NCBI GenBank assembly: GCA_948567375.1
Contig: OX419760.1
Location: forward strand, 17,422,001-17,486,000
Direction of reading: 5' to 3'
Source: Lunularia cruciata
Taxonomy: Eukaryota; Streptophyta; Marchantiopsida; Lunulariales; Lunulariaceae
DNA length: 64,000 nucleotides
This document shows, piece by piece, positions 60,212 to 64,000 of the stretch; positions within the stretch are counted from its first letter, which is position 1; every line of letters begins with the position of its first letter. Below the pieces are notes generated by a model. It searched no databases. It had not been told where the DNA came from and saw nothing but the letters and a program-made list of their open reading frames with translations. Made by a program: the position numbers and the translations under genes.

Positions 60212-61285
60212 AATATAATCTTAAAATCAACTAGAATAATTGCTCTTCAAGAACACTTGTCTTTCATACTTATGTATGTTAATGGATCTTCATTATATTA
60301 ATTTATGACTTAAATAAAGAAGCTTTGATAAATAAATAAAAACCTTCATATTTAGAAGGACCTGATCTAAAGCATAATATTATGGTATTACAAGCTGATG
60401 ATTCAGATAGATCCAAGATAAACCCAAATGAGGTTTGTAATAATGTAGTTTAAACTCTATAAGTGCTTAAAACCTTAGAAATAAAGTGATCAGAAAAAAG
60501 AATCAAATTACTAAGTATTGGTTTGATTGTACTTAGTGTGCAATGTGTGACGATAAATGAATGCTTTAATTTCATGGAGAGGAGCTTGGTTAACCATTGA
60601 AATGTGCTTTGAGCATATGGCTATATTGAGCCTCTAATGAAAGGGAGAAGGAGCAAATGGAAACATGGATCCTCAACTTCAAGCTATAAAGAGATTATGT
60701 GTCTTTAGTTGAAGAATTTAGAATGTGAAGGAGCTTAGAGCACCAATAACCAAGTAAAGAGCAAGGATGCATATCCTTTTACCTCGTGCTCCAAGGAAAA
60801 AGATAAGATTATAGTGAGGAGAGGTGGCCATCACCCCAAGCAAGAGGAGGAATAAGTAAAGAAGGGAAGAACTCTAAGAGGAACTTTGGTGTTTCACTGT
60901 ATGATAATCACCAAGCTAATTGTAAATTAGAGGAGTTATAAGTTTCTAGTGTAATACTAAATACAAGGCATAAAGAGCATAATGAGTCTTTGACCTTACA
61001 TTTACTTCTTTTGATTTTACCGTATGAAAAAACATATTTCCTTGAAGTGATTCCACTCTTAAACTACTATTGTAAGGTTATGAGCTTAGTTTAAACATGC
61101 ATCCTTGGAAATATAAGAAGAAACATTGAGTGAGAAGTAGATGTAAGATAGGGAATAAATGGATGTGGTGCAATATGGAGATTTTAGTGCTCATCTTTTT
61201 TGTAAAGAACTTATTTTTGGTTTACTTTTATGTCCTTTTCTTAAGCTTATGCTAAGCTATAGGCTTACCAAGGCTAGAAATTACT
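55466..61285. other. Intergenic DNA, AT-rich from 57.4 kb, no gene seen
   Basis: 55.5-57.3 kb has moderate composition but only short frames. From 57.4 kb the tract is AT-rich, with stops in all frames, and contains a long AT microsatellite. It is probably decayed repeat DNA. Confidence 0.55.
60163..60208. repeat. (TA)n microsatellite
   Basis: An uninterrupted run of more than 20 TA units, similar in length to the run at 43.16 kb. Confidence 0.92.
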
Positions 61286-62044
61286 TTAATATTGCTTGCC
61301 TTTGGAGTGGAAGGCAATCACACAAGTAAGAAGAATAAGCATAAAGGAGAAAGTGCATATAGAAGATATGAATCTGAAGAAGTTGAGCCAAAGGAAGGTC
61401 CATGCCGAAGGAGTATGCAAACAAATACCTTTGTTGCTACCAAAATTTTGCCCAAAACCTTTGCCTTGGAAGATATTTGGTCTCGAAGGAAGTACAATGA
61501 TTTGAATGGACCACCGCCTAGATAAATAATTACCATTGAGAACAGTTGGCATGTGCCAAAGTACTTGTGTATGGAGATTGAGATTGCTAAACCATGACTC
61601 AATCACTAAAGACAGGTAACAAATATGGTAAGGCTATAAAATCAGGGTATTGCTAGCAATCCTTCACATTTTATAAATAGAAGTTAGTTACAAGCTTGGA
61701 ATGCTCAAGAGTTTTCCCTACCTTTGGCATTGACTTTTTATAGGCCCTTGCAATAGAAACTTCCCATTGCATATGAGAGAGAGAGATAATATGGTGAGAG
61801 GAGGAAAAATAGTGAGGACACCAAGGTAGCCTAAGCAAGTGCCTAAGATAATTCTTAGACCACATGCCATAAATAAATGGGCATTGCACTATAGAGAAAA
61901 CCTAAATAATAGCAAGATATAATACTTCTTGCTATGTAATTGAGCCACTTGGTAGACGATCCAAGAAATTAGAGAGAATAGAGATCTTTGTAGTAGCCTA
62001 TTTTGTAAGAGGAAACCTATTTTCTTAAGAGCAAACCATAATAA

Positions 62045-62250
62045 ACCAATGGCATAATAAACCTTCCTTCAATAAACCAAACACTAACAAAGGGTGGAAG
62101 TAGGAAGTTACAAGAACTCCACTTGGAGAATCCTCCACCAAGAATAATGACCTTGGAGATCCAATGGCATAATAAACCATACTTCACTAAAACCAAACAC
62201 TAACAAAGTGTGGAGGTAGGAAGTTACAAGAACACCACTCAACAAAGGGC
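62045..62250 (+). repeat. Two diverged copies of an about 117-bp repeat
   Basis: CCAATGGCATAATAAACC, then AAACCAAACACTAACAAAG and AGGTAGGAAGTTACAAGAAC-like blocks, occur at about 62045-62130 and again at about 62161-62245. The second copy runs straight into the open frame described next, so the repeat may be part of that coding unit. Confidence 0.8.
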
Positions 62251-63422
62251 TATTTTCAAGAAAGTAATGAAATTATTGAAGTTGAAGAGAACTACTTATC
62301 TCAACATCAACCATGCAATTTTCTTCCGATCCATATACAAAGAGTAGCTTGTGAATTGAGCACACATGTTCTACACTTTGATCTAGAGCATGTGCGTAGA
62401 CATGAAAAAGGATGGAATAGAGATAAATTTGTCCCTATTTGTGTTACACTTTTATATGGGAATGAATCTCCTTATAAAGGAAGAAAGCAAGAAGTTCCCA
62501 AGCAACTTCCAACTGAAGAAGTACTTTGCATCACAACTAGAGCGGAGTGTGATGTACCAAAAGTACAAAGTGCTTATGAAAAATATGCACACACAAGTAA
62601 ATATGTGCATGTAGAAGAAGCAAAGAATACCTTTGGCTTCAACAAGAAGAAAAAGAAAGCAATACCTACAAGACCAAATGATAAGGAAGAACCCTCAAGT
62701 GGTTGATGTATCTTCAGAAGGCAAGGCCAAAGACACTGACAATGAAGGAGGATACGAAAGAGAGAACTTTCTCATGCTCATTAGATTGTCTTTGAAAGAC
62801 AAGGAAGATGAGCAATCTGCCCTACAAGAAGAAGAGCAGACAGCAGAGAGCAAAGAATTTGGCCAAAGAAGAGGATCAAGAAGTTCCCCACCTTGAAGAA
62901 GTACACCCCAAAGTACCTCCAATCAAGGGGTGGGTTCTTTGGGTACAAAAGGCAAGGAAGAAGGAGTACTTGAAGCCAAAGGTCCAACACTTGATGCCAA
63001 AGGACAAAACCAAGCCAAAGGTGAGATCAAGACCAAGGGAGATAAAGATAACAAGAACAAAGAGCCAAAGCAATCAAAGGATACAAAGATGATAAGGTTG
63101 AAATCAAAGGCAAAGGAGAAGAGCCTTTGGGAGTAGCACTATAGCAGAGTATGTACACCACTTCAAATTCCAAGAGAGCATGGTTCCAATACCTAAAGGA
63201 TCAAAGTTTGTGATACATTTGGTGGGGCAAAACTTGGAGTTGATGAAGAAAATTTTGCCAAATTATCAAGACTCATACCCAAACATCACCAATTAAACCT
63301 CACTTGTACGAAGATTGCACAAGAACTCCTACTTGATAGGGGAAAAGTAGACCAAGGCACAAGAGAGATAGAGAAGGCATGCAACCTATACAAGGAGGAA
63401 GCAAAGAAGTCAAATGAGCTAG
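62185..63422 (+). pseudogene. Lys/Glu-rich open-frame relic, probably of a mobile element
   Basis: A plus-strand frame is open from before 62200 through 62706. It passes through KCGGRKLQEHHSTKGY and ends in a Lys-rich block (GFNKKKKKAIPTRP). Frame changes lead into a Lys/Glu-rich stretch (62.7-63.14 kb) with repeated AKG/KGK-type units. Then come KFVIHLVGQNLELMKKILP (near 63.21 kb) and a coiled-coil-like end (REIEKACNLYKEEAKKSNEL, 63.36-63.42 kb). The solo LTR at 63423 interrupts it. After the target duplication the same reading continues (ENFEVKRQDSILLEH) to the window end. No known domain is visible. A gag-like protein of an unknown element or a degenerate host gene are both possible. Confidence 0.45.
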
Positions 63423-63556
63423 TGTAACAATATGGAGTCTACAAACAAGTTAGTCGAGACTAACAAAGTAGCAAATAGACTAAATTACCAAGAATTATAA
63501 AAATATTCTAGAAGCATCTAAGAAGCTACTTGGTACCTTCTAAATATTGGGTAATG

Positions 63557-63760
63557 TGCATGCCAAGTGGTGACTTTTAGGAAGAAGCTTCTTGGGAAGT
63601 TTCATGGCTAGCTTAAATTACACACCAAGTATGTGGTTTCTAGAAGAAAGCTTCCTAGGAAGCTTTGCAACTAGCATAGCTTGCACGCCAAGTAGACAAC
63701 TTCTAGAAGAAAACTTTTTGAGAAGCTTCTTGGTTAACTTGGCTTGCACTATGAGAAAGT
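63557..63760 (+). repeat. 62-63-bp tandem repeats in the U3 of the solo LTR
   Basis: Units start near 63557, 63619, 63681 and 63744. Each begins TGCAYGCCAAGT or similar and contains a TTCTAGAAG and an AAGCTTCTT-type palindrome, followed by a CTAGC..GCTT block. The sister LTR at 12.7 kb has about one unit fewer. Confidence 0.8.
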
Positions 63761-63811
63761 AGTTGTTTGGAGACTTTACAAGAAGCTTGTCAAAAGCCTT
63801 GTATGCTTCTC

Positions 63812-63819
63812 TATAAATA
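63812..63819 (+). promoter_or_regulatory. TATA box of the solo LTR
   Basis: TATAAATA is conserved in the sister LTR (12782-12789, minus strand) and followed in both by CAAAGCC/GAAAGCC and AAGCTCAT. It most likely marks the U3/R transition, with transcription starting about 30 bases downstream. Confidence 0.7.
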
Positions 63820-64000
63820 CCAAAGCCCAAGCTCATGCTAGGCATTTGGAGTTTCTCTCATTCAAGAGTCCCAATGTGATCTTTCATTCAATTTTCCATT
63901 CTTCTATTTCTCTCCTCTATCTTTTACAGCTAGTATAAGAGAATTTTGAGGTGAAGAGACAAGATTCTATACTTCTTGAACATACCAAGCATGAGGAAGA

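Larger units (their letters stand above)
63423..63928 (+). mobile_element. Solo LTR with perfect 5-bp target duplication
   Basis: The sequence begins TGTAACA and ends TTTTACA, giving TG...CA ends with the short inverted repeat TGTAA/TTACA. It is flanked by the direct repeat GCTAG (63418-63422 and 63929-63933). No internal region follows, so this is a solo LTR left by recombination between two LTRs. It has a TATAAATA box (63812-63819) and U3 tandem repeats. The LTR at 12672-13090 is the same family in the opposite direction. The perfect duplication means the insertion is fairly young compared with its surroundings. Confidence 0.93.

Noticed and set aside
62695..63140. Several overlapping open frames on both strands
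   Set aside because: They are shadows of one Lys/Glu-rich, purine-biased stretch; only the plus-strand relic is described.

Overview
The window reads as nuclear DNA of a land plant, most likely a bryophyte or another non-seed plant. A split gene for cytosolic ribosomal protein S25 has plant-type introns and a telo-box. Three intronless F-box/kelch-like genes resemble moss and lycophyte families, and there is a clan-71-type cytochrome P450 pseudogene. The species cannot be fixed from sequence alone. Gene islands (about 16.6-17.7, 24.4-30.1, 34.5-39.2, 44.7-48.3 and 54.7-55.5 kb) sit between long AT-rich tracts of decayed mobile DNA.

The outstanding feature is at the left edge. A decayed Ty3/gypsy retrotransposon on the minus strand (1 to at least 6.8 kb) has the order gag (two CCHC knuckles), retropepsin, cytosine-5 DNA methyltransferase, reverse transcriptase, RNase H, integrase. 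The methyltransferase has motifs I, IV (PCQ), VI (ENV), VIII, IX and X in canonical order. It lies inside pol between protease and RT, so the element appears to have carried its own de novo-type DNA methylase. This copy is dead: it is broken by frameshifts and stops, at least three of them plausible CAG-to-TAG changes.

Region by region: 6.5-7.9 kb is the probable 5' leader and LTR of that element, with a 27-bp tandem repeat. 8-16.6 kb is AT-rich repeat debris with an inverted LTR relic at 12.7-13.1 kb. 16.7-17.6 kb is the RPS25 gene. 19.2-23.3 kb holds tandem duplications and a degenerate reverse-transcriptase element of non-LTR type lying between two direct repeats. 24.4-35.7 kb carries the F-box trio. 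38.5-39.1 kb is a probable membrane-protein gene with a frame break. 39-44.7 kb is AT-rich and apparently empty. 45.8-48.3 kb is the P450 pseudogene, with two nonsense codons and one or two frameshifts. 49.4-50.1 kb is a foldback built from ends of the same family as the 20-23 kb element. 54.8-55.5 kb is an unrecognised, probably two-exon gene. 57-61 kb is AT-rich and empty. 62-63.4 kb is a Lys/Glu-rich open-frame relic, interrupted by a clean solo LTR (63423-63928) with a perfect 5-bp target duplication, GCTAG. That LTR is a sister of the 12.7 kb relic.

The genes do not form a pathway. S25 is housekeeping translation machinery, the F-box proteins are predicted substrate adaptors of SCF ubiquitin ligases, and the rest is repeat turnover.
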